Of a stretch of 64,000 bases of DNA, positions 28,208 to 36,322 are shown in pieces. Source of the stretch: Ornatilinea apprima. Lineage in GTDB: Bacteria; Chloroflexota; Anaerolineae; Anaerolineales; Anaerolineaceae. Under the pieces are notes generated by a model that searched no databases, was not told the origin of the DNA, and was given only the letters and a program-made list of their open reading frames with translations. Both the position numbers and the translations under genes were made by a program. Numbering within the stretch: position 1 is the stretch's first letter; each line of letters opens with the position of its first letter. The DNA lies in assembly GCF_001306115.1 (NCBI RefSeq), contig NZ_LGCL01000045.1, forward strand, positions 62,001-126,000, in the 5' to 3' direction.

Positions 28208-28855
28208 ATGGCATCCTGGTTGGCATTTTCCATGCAAGACCTGACAAAAATTGGCCTGGCTTTATTGATTGGCGGGCTGATCGGGTCTGAGCGGGAATTA
28301 CGCGATAAGGCCGCTGGCCTGCGGACAATGATGCTGGTGTGCGTGGGATCAACAATTTTCACGCTCTTTTCCTTTCGTTTCGCGCCGAACGGTGATGTAA
28401 CCCGAATCTCGGCAGCCGTGGTAACCGGGATTGGTTTTTTGGGCGCCGGGGTAATTATGCGCGAAGGCGGGCAGATCAAAGGGCTGACAACGGCATCAAC
28501 GGTGTGGTTGGTCTCGGCGCTGGGGATGGGGATTGGCGGAGGCGAATATGGATTTGTGATCGCGGTTACCTTGATCATCCTGTTCGTGCTGTGGGCGTTT
28601 CCACGCCTGGAAGCGGCGATGGGCAAATTAAACGAAACGCGCACCTACGAAGTTTTAAGTGACCGCGATGTTGAATTCTTCCACGATCTGGAAAACATGT
28701 GGAAAGAACATCGTTTGCGGATTCATTTTCGCCGGCAGGCTAAAAGCCCCAAAGGACGTTTGACGGTGTGGGTGGTCTCTGGCCCGCCATCGCAGCACGA
28801 CCACGCGACAGAATGGTTGTTTTCCAATAAAAAAGTAATCCGTTTCCGGCATTAA
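28208..28855 (+). CDS. MgtC/SapB-family membrane protein
   Basis: A 215 aa protein with the MgtC family core in residues 10-140: GGLIGSERELRDKAAGLRTMMLVCVG, then AAVVTGIGFLGAGVIMREG, which carries the conserved GxGFLGAG, and GLTTASTVWLVSALGMGIG. Four to five membrane segments are followed by a C-terminal cytoplasmic domain of about 75 residues (ACT-like in the family). MgtC proteins modulate magnesium homeostasis and membrane ATPase activity; they are not proven Mg transporters. AAGGAGGTGA before the ATG is the strongest ribosome site here. The GNAT gene follows after 2 bp. Confidence 0.92.
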   Translation: MASWLAFSMQDLTKIGLALLIGGLIGSERELRDKAAGLRTMMLVCVGSTIFTLFSFRFAPNGDVTRISAAVVTGIGFLGAGVIMREGGQIKGLTTASTVWLVSALGMGIGGGEYGFVIAVTLIILFVLWAFPRLEAAMGKLNETRTYEVLSDRDVEFFHDLENMWKEHRLRIHFRRQAKSPKGRLTVWVVSGPPSQHDHATEWLFSNKKVIRFRH

Positions 28856-28857
28856 CT

Positions 28858-29280
28858 ATGACGCCGATAGCCTATTCGATTTTTCAGACTGAAGATTATG
28901 ATGAAGCGGCGGCCTTCTGGCAGCGCACGCCGTACATTGGCCTGAGCAGCGCGGACAAGTGCGAGGCTATCAGCATCTTTTTGGCGCGCAACCCCGGGTT
29001 CAGCTTTACCGCCAGGGATGGAGATACCCTGGTTGGGACGGTGTTGCTTGGGCACGATGGACGGCGGGGGTATATGTATCACCTGGCGGTGGCCGCCGAG
29101 TACCGCGGGCAGGGAATCGCGCGCGAGCTGATTCGCCTGGGGCTGGAAGCGCTGCGCGGTGCCGGGATAGAAAAGTGCCACCTGTTCGTTTACACCGATA
29201 ACCAGAACGCGCTGGAATTTTACCGGCACGAGGGCTGGCAGCAGCGGGAAGAACTGGTGATCTTCTCCATGAATGTATAA
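28858..29280 (+). CDS. GNAT-family N-acetyltransferase
   Basis: This 140 aa protein has the acetyl-CoA-binding motif A as YHLAVAAEYRGQGIARELIRLGLEAL (R/Q-x-x-G-x-G/A form), followed by the motif B region DNQNALEFYRHEGW. It resembles the YpeA/YhbS-like group. The acceptor (amino acid, antibiotic or peptide) cannot be predicted. Two bases separate it from the mgtC-like gene, and no ribosome site is obvious, so it is likely translated by coupling. Confidence 0.87.
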   Translation: MTPIAYSIFQTEDYDEAAAFWQRTPYIGLSSADKCEAISIFLARNPGFSFTARDGDTLVGTVLLGHDGRRGYMYHLAVAAEYRGQGIARELIRLGLEALRGAGIEKCHLFVYTDNQNALEFYRHEGWQQREELVIFSMNV

Positions 29281-29305
29281 CCAAGAAGGCTTTATCGCTT
29301 GTCGG

Positions 29306-29332
29306 CAGGGCGGGAACTTCTTTCCCGCCCTG
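29306..29332 (+). terminator. GC-rich hairpin after GNAT gene
   Basis: CAGGGCGGGAA and TTCCCGCCCTG form an 11 bp stem with a very short loop. A clean U run is missing, so termination may be partial. Confidence 0.6.
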
Positions 29333-29433
29333 TTCGTCCTTAATTCAAACAAGCCGCTAACGATATATCCACCGCCAGCGCAGGGAATTTGCTAAGCAAG
29401 GTGGGTGGTAGAGGTTGTTTGAGGAGGAGAGCG

Positions 29434-31845
29434 ATGAAGAGGATGAATCAATTTTTCGGTCTTTTGTTGGCGCTGGTGATGCTGCTGGCGGGCAGCTTGC
29501 AGCCTGTAAAAGCGGATGGAATTATCATCCCACACCCGCCGCTGCCCTGCCCGAATTGGGGCTGCGAGGAAATTCGCCCGATGCACCAGTTGGTGATCCG
29601 CTATCACGATGTAGAGGTGGAAATTGTCAATCAGATCGCGCGGGTGCGGGTGGACCAGGTTTTTTATAACCCGAATGATTGGGAAATTGAGGGCGTTTAT
29701 CTGTTCCCGCTGCCGGTGGACGCCACGGTAACCAACTTTGTGCTGTGGGTGGACGGCAAGCCGGTGAGCGGAAAGGTTTTGGAGGCCGGGGAAGCCCGGC
29801 AGACCTACGAGACGATTGTATCTCAGATGCGCGACCCGGCTTTGCTGGAATATGTAAACCGCGGGGCGTTTCAAGCCTCTATTTACCCCATCCCGCCAGA
29901 GGGAGAGCGGCGAGTTGAGTTGGAGTACAGCCAGCCGCTGACCGCGGAAGAGGGCCTGGTGAAATTTGTGTACCCGCTGAATACCGAAAAGTTTTCAGGC
30001 TGGCCGCTGGAGAACGTGAGGGTCAGCGTGAAAATTGAATCGGCGCAGCCCATCCGCGCGGTGTATTCGCCCAGCCACCCGCTGGCCACTTTTTGGGAAG
30101 GGGAGAATGAGGTGAGCGCCAGCTACGAAGAAACTGAGGTGCTTCCGGACAAGGACTTTACCCTGTACTATTCGATTGGCGAGGAGCAGGCTTTTCATCT
30201 GCTGAGCTACCGCGATCCTTCCAACGCGGGGGACACTGATGGAACGTTTCTGCTGCTGCTGGCCCCTGCCCAGGCCGAAAACCAGGAGGCGGTGGCGAAA
30301 GATGTGATTGTGGTGCTGGACCGCTCAGGCAGCATGGACGGCGAGAAGTTTGTCCAGGCGCAAACAGCGGCGCGCTATGTGCTGGAACATCTCAACCCGC
30401 AGGACCGGTTTTATCTATCCACATTCAGCTCTGGAGTGGAGAATTTCTCCTCATCGCTGCAGCCGGCTGAACGGGCGGGCGAGGCGGTGCGCTGGTTGGA
30501 GCAGATGGGCGCGTCTGGCAGCACAGATATCAACCGCGCGCTGCTGGAAGCCGCCCGCGTGGCAGACAAAGAGCGCCCGACCTATTTGATTTTCCTCACC
30601 GATGGCCTGCCCACCGAAGGGGAAACCAACAGCAACGCGATTTTGACCAATTTTTTGAAAGACGCTCCGGCAAATTTGCGTCTGTTCAGCTTTGGAGTTG
30701 GCTGGGATGTGGACACGCTGCTGCTGGACAGCCTGGCGCAGGAGCATCACGGATTGAGCCAATACATCCAGCCGGGGGAGGACCTGGATGAGAAGGTATC
30801 GGCGTTTTATGCCAGGATCAACTCACCTGTGCTGACGGATGTGAAACTAGACTTTGGAAATCTGCGCGTAACCGATGTTTTCCCCGCGCCGCTCCCTGAC
30901 CTGTTTGCCGGGACGCAGTTGGTGATCACCGGGCGCTACGCAGAGGGCGGCACCACGAACGTGCGCTTGACGGGAAAAGGCAGCGACGGTAGGCCGATGA
31001 GTATCACCTTTGAGGCGCAGCGGTTTGAAACAGACTCACGGGAGAAGGCAGCCGCGCCCGCCGATCTGCCGCGCATTTGGGCGACGCGGAAGATTGGGTA
31101 TCTGCTGAACCAGGTCCGCCTGCAGGGTCCCAATAAGGAAACAATTGAGCAAATTGTGCGCCTTTCGGTGCGGTACGGCATTTTAACGCCGTATACGTCT
31201 TATCTGGTCACCGAACCCGCGCCGGTGGGCGAAGCCAACATGCAGCGCATCGCCGAAGAGGTGTTTGAATCGCTGCAGGCCATGCCTACCCAGGCGAGTT
31301 TTGGGCAGGACGCGGTGGAGAAAGCCGCCGGGCAGGGCGCCATGTCGCAGGCCGAGGTGGCCCCGTCGGTGATTGTGCAAGGTGAAGACGTTCAGCGCGT
31401 GCAGGTGGCGGGCACCAAGACCTTTGTGCTGACAGACGGTGTGTGGGTGGATACGCAGTTCGATCCGCAGAAGACGCAAACCATAAAAGTCAGTTTTCTC
31501 TCTGCAGATTATTTCGCTTTGGCGGCGCAGTCTGATGAGCTGGCAAGCGCGCTGGCACTGGGAGAGCGGGTGATTGTAGTTTCAGGTGGGAAGGTGTATG
31601 AGACAATCACGAGCGGCGAAGCGGATGAGATGAAGCCATTCTTGCAAAGCACCACGACGCCATTGCCAGATGTATCATCCACGCTGCCGCAGAGCAGAAC
31701 GCCCAATCCACAGCCGGTGGTGAACCCGGTGGTGACCGCAGCACCGGAAACACCCATCTCGACAGTGCTGATCAGTTTTCTGCCGTGGGTGGGCCTGATT
31801 GGCGCGTTGTTCCTGGCGGCGTTGATTGCGTTGAAGAAGCGGTAA
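29434..31845 (+). CDS. VIT and VWA domain surface protein
   Basis: The 803 aa protein starts at the ATG with GAGGAGGAG upstream. A signal peptide covers residues 1-27. The VIT domain (about 45-175) includes YLFPLPVDATVTNFVLWVDG, and the von Willebrand A domain starts near residue 288 with the MIDAS motif DRSGSMDGE. A long C-terminal part ends in a proline/threonine linker and a membrane anchor (LISFLPWVGLIGALFLAALIAL) with a basic tail, so most of it faces outward. Bacterial VIT-VWA proteins are metal-dependent adhesion or scaffolding proteins of mostly unknown function. It is flanked by hairpins on both sides and forms its own unit. Confidence 0.9.
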   Translation: MKRMNQFFGLLLALVMLLAGSLQPVKADGIIIPHPPLPCPNWGCEEIRPMHQLVIRYHDVEVEIVNQIARVRVDQVFYNPNDWEIEGVYLFPLPVDATVTNFVLWVDGKPVSGKVLEAGEARQTYETIVSQMRDPALLEYVNRGAFQASIYPIPPEGERRVELEYSQPLTAEEGLVKFVYPLNTEKFSGWPLENVRVSVKIESAQPIRAVYSPSHPLATFWEGENEVSASYEETEVLPDKDFTLYYSIGEEQAFHLLSYRDPSNAGDTDGTFLLLLAPAQAENQEAVAKDVIVVLDRSGSMDGEKFVQAQTAARYVLEHLNPQDRFYLSTFSSGVENFSSSLQPAERAGEAVRWLEQMGASGSTDINRALLEAARVADKERPTYLIFLTDGLPTEGETNSNAILTNFLKDAPANLRLFSFGVGWDVDTLLLDSLAQEHHGLSQYIQPGEDLDEKVSAFYARINSPVLTDVKLDFGNLRVTDVFPAPLPDLFAGTQLVITGRYAEGGTTNVRLTGKGSDGRPMSITFEAQRFETDSREKAAAPADLPRIWATRKIGYLLNQVRLQGPNKETIEQIVRLSVRYGILTPYTSYLVTEPAPVGEANMQRIAEEVFESLQAMPTQASFGQDAVEKAAGQGAMSQAEVAPSVIVQGEDVQRVQVAGTKTFVLTDGVWVDTQFDPQKTQTIKVSFLSADYFALAAQSDELASALALGERVIVVSGGKVYETITSGEADEMKPFLQSTTTPLPDVSSTLPQSRTPNPQPVVNPVVTAAPETPISTVLISFLPWVGLIGALFLAALIALKKR

Positions 31846-31883
31846 TCCGAGCTGAAAACTTGCCGTGAAAATCTAATCATCCC

Positions 31884-31930
31884 CCCCATTTTTTGTCATC
31901 ATCATGAAAATTGGGGGAGAAGTTTTTCTT
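31884..31930. terminator. Bidirectional terminator between VIT/VWA gene and prmC
   Basis: CCCCCATTTT and AAAATTGGGGG pair with one mismatch. T-rich stretches lie on the plus side (TTTTTC) and within the arm on the other strand. It separates converging genes. Confidence 0.65.
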
Positions 31931-31974
31931 GCGTTGGTTTCTCTCTGATGGAAGGGAATATTTCTGGTAATCCG

Positions 31975-32832
31975 CTATTCAAACTTGATGCTGACCAGGC
32001 GCGGTAGACCGGCCAGGTCTCGCAGCATGGTGGTATTGGCTTGCGGGAAGATTTGACACGCCAGCTCGGGCGCGGCCTGGCCGTGATCCGCTTCAACTTC
32101 CAGCAAGATCAAAAACCGGTCTGCCATGCGGCTGCGCGCCTGCAGCAAGAGTTCCTGCACCAGCACCAACCCATCTGGCCCGCCATCCAGGGCCAGGGAA
32201 GGCTCGTGGGTAGTTACATCCAGGTGGGGGAGTTTTGCCGAGGGGATATACGGCAGATTGGCGCAAAGCAGGTCGAAGGGGCCGCTGAGGGATGAGAGCA
32301 GGTCAGATTGAAGGGCAGACACCTGCCCGGCTACGTTGAGCTGGATGAAATTCTGCTTCGCCACGCGCAAAGCCTGCAGCGAAATATCCACGGCGGTGAT
32401 GTGCATTTGCGGGGCATGGCGAGCCAGGGCGGCGGCAATGCAGCCGGAACCCGTGCCCACGTCCGCGGCGCGCAGGGGGCCGGGATGCTGCTTGACCCAG
32501 TTGAGCGCGGTCTCGACCAGCAGTTCGGTCTCTGGGCGGGGAATGAGAACGCTTTCATTGACCTGGAAGGACAGCCCGTAAAACTCCCACGCGCCCAGCA
32601 CATAGGGTAATGGAACGCCCCGGACCAGCCGGTCTAGATCGGCTTCCAGGGCGGGTATCAGGTCCGCGGGGAGGGGATCATGGTTATGAGCGATGATCCA
32701 GGCGCGGTCTTTATTGAGGTGATGCGCGGTCAGCAGCCGGGCAGACAGGGCGGGCTCGTCCTGGCGGCCATTCAGCCGCTGGCGGGCTGTTTCCAGCCAT
32801 TGGCGAATAGTGATGAGATCAGTCTTCTTCAC
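31975..32832 (-). CDS. prmC: Release factor glutamine methyltransferase PrmC (HemK)
   Basis: PrmC methylates the Gln of the GGQ motif of release factors, and the gene follows prfA directly. The N-terminal helical domain is followed by the SAM-binding fold (ADVGTGSGCIAAALAR near residue 118). The catalytic NPPY motif reads NLPY here (ANLPYIPS near residue 191), an unusual Leu in place of the first Pro. I choose the GTG at 32832, which overlaps prfA by 14 bp and gives 285 aa, the usual PrmC length; the open frame extends further into prfA but without a plausible start. No ribosome site is clear, so coupling to prfA is likely. Confidence 0.9.
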   Translation of the reverse strand: MKKTDLITIRQWLETARQRLNGRQDEPALSARLLTAHHLNKDRAWIIAHNHDPLPADLIPALEADLDRLVRGVPLPYVLGAWEFYGLSFQVNESVLIPRPETELLVETALNWVKQHPGPLRAADVGTGSGCIAAALARHAPQMHITAVDISLQALRVAKQNFIQLNVAGQVSALQSDLLSSLSGPFDLLCANLPYIPSAKLPHLDVTTHEPSLALDGGPDGLVLVQELLLQARSRMADRFLILLEVEADHGQAAPELACQIFPQANTTMLRDLAGLPRLVSIKFE

Positions 32833-33886
32833 CGATACTGGCAAGGCGGTCTGATTCTTCGCGCAGGGATAGTTCATCGATGAATTCGTCAATGGCGCCA
32901 TTCATCACCGCGGGAAGGTTGTAGGAAGAAATATTGACGCGGTGATCGGTAACGCGCGACTGCGGATAGTTGTAGGTGCGAATTTTCTCGGAGCGCTCAC
33001 CAGTGCCAACCTGGCTGCGGCGGGCGTCTTCGCGTTCTTTTTGCTGCTTTTCCAGTTCCATATCATAGAGGCGCGCGCGCAAAATAGACAAGGCGCGCAG
33101 ACGGTTTTGGAGCTGCGAACGCTCATCCTGGCAAGCAACTACCAGGCCAGTGGGAAAGTGAGTGATGCGCACGGCTGTAGAGTTCTTTTGCACGTTCTGG
33201 CCACCTGCGCCTGCCGATTTATAGACATCAATTTTGATGTCGTTTTCGGGAATGTCAATTTCCACGTCTTCCACTTCGGCCAGAACGGCGACGGTAACAG
33301 TGGAGGTGTGCACGCGCCCCTGGGTTTCGGTGGCGGGGATGCGCTGCACGCGGTGCACACCGGATTCAAATTTGAGGCGCGAATAGGCTCCCCGGCCTTT
33401 GACGAGGAAGATCACCTCTTTCAACCCACCGATGCCGGTCTCGTTTTCGGAGATGATTTCAATTTTCCAGCGGCGGTTCTCGGCGTAGTAACTGTACATG
33501 CGGAAAAGGTCCGCGGCGAAAAGGGCGGCTTCGTCGCCGCCGGTGCCGGCGCGGATTTCCATAATGACGTTGCGGTCATCACGCGGGTCTTTGGGAACCA
33601 GCATGCCTTTAATCTCTTTTTCTAATTGCTCTGCTTTGGGAGACAGCTCTTCCAGGTCAAGAAGCGCCAGATCACGCATCTCGCCATCCTCACTTTGAGC
33701 CAGCTCGCGGGCCTCTTCGATGTGTTTGATGGTCTGGCGGTACTCCCGGGCTTTGTTGACAACCGGCTCCAGGTCTGCGCGCTCTTTGGCGTATTCCACC
33801 ATCACCTGATAGTCTTCGGCCGATTCACCCATTAAGCGAGTCAGCTCTTCGTAGCGATTTTCAATACCCTGTAACTTTTCTAACAT
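32819..33886 (-). CDS. prfA: Peptide chain release factor 1
   Basis: The 355 aa protein recognises UAA and UAG. The codon-reading PAT motif lies in RIPATETQGRVH, and the catalytic GGQ in SAGAGGQNVQKNS near residue 230. The remaining order (helical domain 1, then domains 2-4, ending with QLSLREESDRLA-like sequence) is standard. An extended -10 box (TGGTATAAT) at 33944-33952 is a likely promoter. It is the first gene of a prfA-prmC operon. Confidence 0.97.
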   Translation of the reverse strand: MLEKLQGIENRYEELTRLMGESAEDYQVMVEYAKERADLEPVVNKAREYRQTIKHIEEARELAQSEDGEMRDLALLDLEELSPKAEQLEKEIKGMLVPKDPRDDRNVIMEIRAGTGGDEAALFAADLFRMYSYYAENRRWKIEIISENETGIGGLKEVIFLVKGRGAYSRLKFESGVHRVQRIPATETQGRVHTSTVTVAVLAEVEDVEIDIPENDIKIDVYKSAGAGGQNVQKNSTAVRITHFPTGLVVACQDERSQLQNRLRALSILRARLYDMELEKQQKEREDARRSQVGTGERSEKIRTYNYPQSRVTDHRVNISSYNLPAVMNGAIDEFIDELSLREESDRLASIGEED

Positions 33887-33943
33887 AATCCAGAAAACCT
33901 TCTGTGTTTAATTTATTTTGAAAATTGACCAATGAGACCCTTT

Positions 33944-33952
33944 ATTATACCA
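33944..33952 (-). promoter_or_regulatory. Extended -10 promoter of prfA-prmC
   Basis: Minus strand TGGTATAAT, 58 bp before the prfA ATG. No clear -35, as expected for an extended -10. Confidence 0.5.
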
Positions 33953-34074
33953 GCCCTTGCGCTGCGGTTAAAGAAAGAAATTCAAATTTGTGGGATAATA
34001 AACATCGAAACGGTCGTTAATTCCCAATATCCTGAATATTAATAAGCAGGAAATCTTATAAAGGAGAAATAAAC

Positions 34075-34470
34075 ATGACTGAATCTATCGTTAAAAAGGT
34101 AATCACCACTGAGTTGGCTCCCAAAGCGATTGGGCCATATTCGGCTGGCATTGAAGCGGGTGAATTCGTATTCACCTCAGGCCAGCTTGGGCTGGACCCG
34201 GCTTCGGGTGATCTGGTGGCGGGAGGTGTGGAAGCGGAGACGCAGCAAGCGCTGACGAATTTGAAGAATGTCCTTGAGGCGGGCGGATCGGGTTTGGAGC
34301 GGGTGGTTAAGACAACAGTTTTCCTGCGCGATATTGCTGATTTCGCGAAAATGAACGCGGTTTACGCTACCTTTTTCACCAGCCAACCGCCGGCGCGCTC
34401 GGCTTTTCAGGTTGGCGCACTGCCGAAAGGCGCGGCTGTTGAGATTGAAGCGGTTGCCTTAAAAAAATAG
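34075..34470 (+). CDS. RidA-family enamine/imine deaminase
   Basis: This 131 aa protein matches RidA along its length: APKAIGPYSAGIEAG at the start, FTSGQLGLDP, and the catalytic Arg region PARSAFQVGALPKGAAVEIEAVA. RidA hydrolyses reactive enamines such as 2-aminoacrylate made by PLP enzymes. AAAGGAG precedes the ATG. The response regulator gene follows after 8 bp. Confidence 0.95.
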   Translation: MTESIVKKVITTELAPKAIGPYSAGIEAGEFVFTSGQLGLDPASGDLVAGGVEAETQQALTNLKNVLEAGGSGLERVVKTTVFLRDIADFAKMNAVYATFFTSQPPARSAFQVGALPKGAAVEIEAVALKK

Positions 34471-34478
34471 GGATCAGA

Positions 34479-35168
34479 ATGCCCAAGGGTCTGATTTTGC
34501 TGGTTGGCGAGGAAAAGAATACCTCAAACCTGGGGCGTCTGTACCTGGATCGCGAAAACTTTTCGGTTTTAACCGCAGAAGAAGATTCTAAGGCATTTGA
34601 ACTCATTACAACTCGCCGTCCAGACCTGGTGGTGGTGGATGCATCTCAACCAGGTTTGGATGGATTGGATTTGTGCCGCAGGCTGCGTCGAAATGATGAC
34701 CAACCGCCGATTGTTCTTATAACAGAAGTGAATCAACCTCAGCAAATGACAGCGGCGCTGGAGGCTGGAGCAAATGAGGTTGTCTCAGCGCCGGTTGACC
34801 CTCGCGAGCTGCTGGCGCGCGTCAAAGCTGTGTTGCGAAATCGAGCGGACCTGGCTGAGACCAGAAATGGTTCCAGCGACGTACTGCGGGTGGGTGATCT
34901 GGAGTTCGATTGCGCGCGGCGAGAAGTGATGTGTGGGCACACTCTTTTAGATATCAGACCGCTGGAATTTGAACTGCTCTGGCAGTTGGCGCTACACCGC
35001 GGGCTGGTGGTTTCACGGGAGACACTGATTCGTCTGGTATGGGGCCCGCAGCTGTCCGTTCAGACACGCACGGTAGATATGCATATTGTGCGCCTGCGCC
35101 GGTTATTAAAACAATCACGCGCGCATATCGAAACTGTCACCGGTGTTGGATATAAACTGGTGACATGA
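34479..35168 (+). CDS. OmpR-family response regulator with degenerate receiver
   Basis: The 229 aa protein has an N-terminal receiver domain (1-120) and a C-terminal winged-helix DNA-binding domain (about 130-229, with LVVSRETLIRLVWG and TVDMHIVRLRRLL as recognition region). The phosphoacceptor Asp (VVVDASQPGLDG near 53) and the switch Thr (LITE) are present. The acidic pair is EE, and the conserved Lys of the KP motif is Ala (SAPVDP). It may therefore act without normal phosphorylation. No histidine kinase is nearby; the gene lies behind ridA. Confidence 0.88.
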   Translation: MPKGLILLVGEEKNTSNLGRLYLDRENFSVLTAEEDSKAFELITTRRPDLVVVDASQPGLDGLDLCRRLRRNDDQPPIVLITEVNQPQQMTAALEAGANEVVSAPVDPRELLARVKAVLRNRADLAETRNGSSDVLRVGDLEFDCARREVMCGHTLLDIRPLEFELLWQLALHRGLVVSRETLIRLVWGPQLSVQTRTVDMHIVRLRRLLKQSRAHIETVTGVGYKLVT

Positions 35169-35314
35169 ATTCTTTGGAGATCTGGTACCCCCACCAACCC
35201 AAACGGAAGATTCTGTGAATGAATTTGTATTGGACATAGGCCCAAATCTGTGGTGAAATTACCTGCCGCAACGCGGGTAAATACTCCCAACTACACAAAT
35301 GAACAGGTGGATGG

Positions 35315-36322
35315 ATGGTTTTCGTCTCAGTAATCGTTCCATGTTACAATGAACAAACGACTATTCGACTGTTGTTAGACGCGGTTTACCAGCAATCGTA
35401 CCAGCGCGATCAAATGGAAGTGATCATTGCGGATGGAATGTCTACGGATGGAACGCGCGCGCAGATTCAAGCCTTCCAGGCGCAGCACCCCGATCTGCTG
35501 GTGAAGGTGGTGGACAACACCCGGCGCATCATCCCCGCCGCGTTGAACCGGGCGATTGAGGCGGCCAGCGGTAGCGTGATTGTGCGGCTGGACGCTCACT
35601 CCCGGCCAGATCGCGAGTATGTTGCCCGCAGCGTGGCAGACCTGGAAGCCGGGCTGGGAGACAATGTGGGCGGGGTATGGATGATCCAACCCGGCGCGGA
35701 CACCTGGGTTGCCCGCTCGATTGCCGTGGCGGCCAGTCACCCCCTGGGAGTGGGAGACGCGCTGTACCGTTTCACGGATACAGCCAGTGAGGTGGACACC
35801 GCACCGTTTGGCGCGTTCCGCCGCGAACTGGTGGAGCGGATTGGCTTTTTCGATGAAACATTGCTGACCAACGAAGATTATGAATTTAATACGCGCATTC
35901 GCCTGAGCGGCGGGCGCGTTTGGTTGGACCCGCAGATCCGCTCGGAGTATTTCGCGCGGAAGAATTATGGCGACCTGGCGAAACAATATTGGCGCTATGG
36001 ATATTGGAAGCTGCGCATGCTGCGGCGGTATCCCAAAACGCTGCGCTGGAGGCAGGCTCTGCCACCGTTGTTTGTTTTAAGTCTGGTGGGACTGGCAATT
36101 CTGGCATTATTTTGGCATGTGGCGTTACAATTGTTAATCTTGGAGGCCGGTTTTTATCTCGGCGTATTGCTGACTGCCAGTGTTCCGCTGGCCGCGCGCC
36201 ATCGAGACCCGCGCTTTTTAATCGGCGTTCCCGCTGCCGTAGCGGTGATGCATCTTTGCTGGGGAGCCGGTTTCTTGTGGAGCGGAATCCAATCCATTTT
36301 TAGCCAACAGGTTGTGTCTTGA
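35315..36322 (+). CDS. Family 2 glycosyltransferase, ExoA-like
   Basis: The 335 aa protein has an N-terminal GT-A domain (VIVPCYNEQTTI at residues 6-17; nucleotide-binding ADGMSTDGT; DxD-like RLDAHSRPD; acceptor region TNEDYEFNTRIR) and a C-terminal pair of membrane segments (about 250-325). It is close in layout to ExoA of succinoglycan synthesis, which adds a glucose onto lipid-linked sugar at the membrane. It opens the second polysaccharide operon; the next gene overlaps its stop. Confidence 0.88.
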   Translation: MVFVSVIVPCYNEQTTIRLLLDAVYQQSYQRDQMEVIIADGMSTDGTRAQIQAFQAQHPDLLVKVVDNTRRIIPAALNRAIEAASGSVIVRLDAHSRPDREYVARSVADLEAGLGDNVGGVWMIQPGADTWVARSIAVAASHPLGVGDALYRFTDTASEVDTAPFGAFRRELVERIGFFDETLLTNEDYEFNTRIRLSGGRVWLDPQIRSEYFARKNYGDLAKQYWRYGYWKLRMLRRYPKTLRWRQALPPLFVLSLVGLAILALFWHVALQLLILEAGFYLGVLLTASVPLAARHRDPRFLIGVPAAVAVMHLCWGAGFLWSGIQSIFSQQVVS

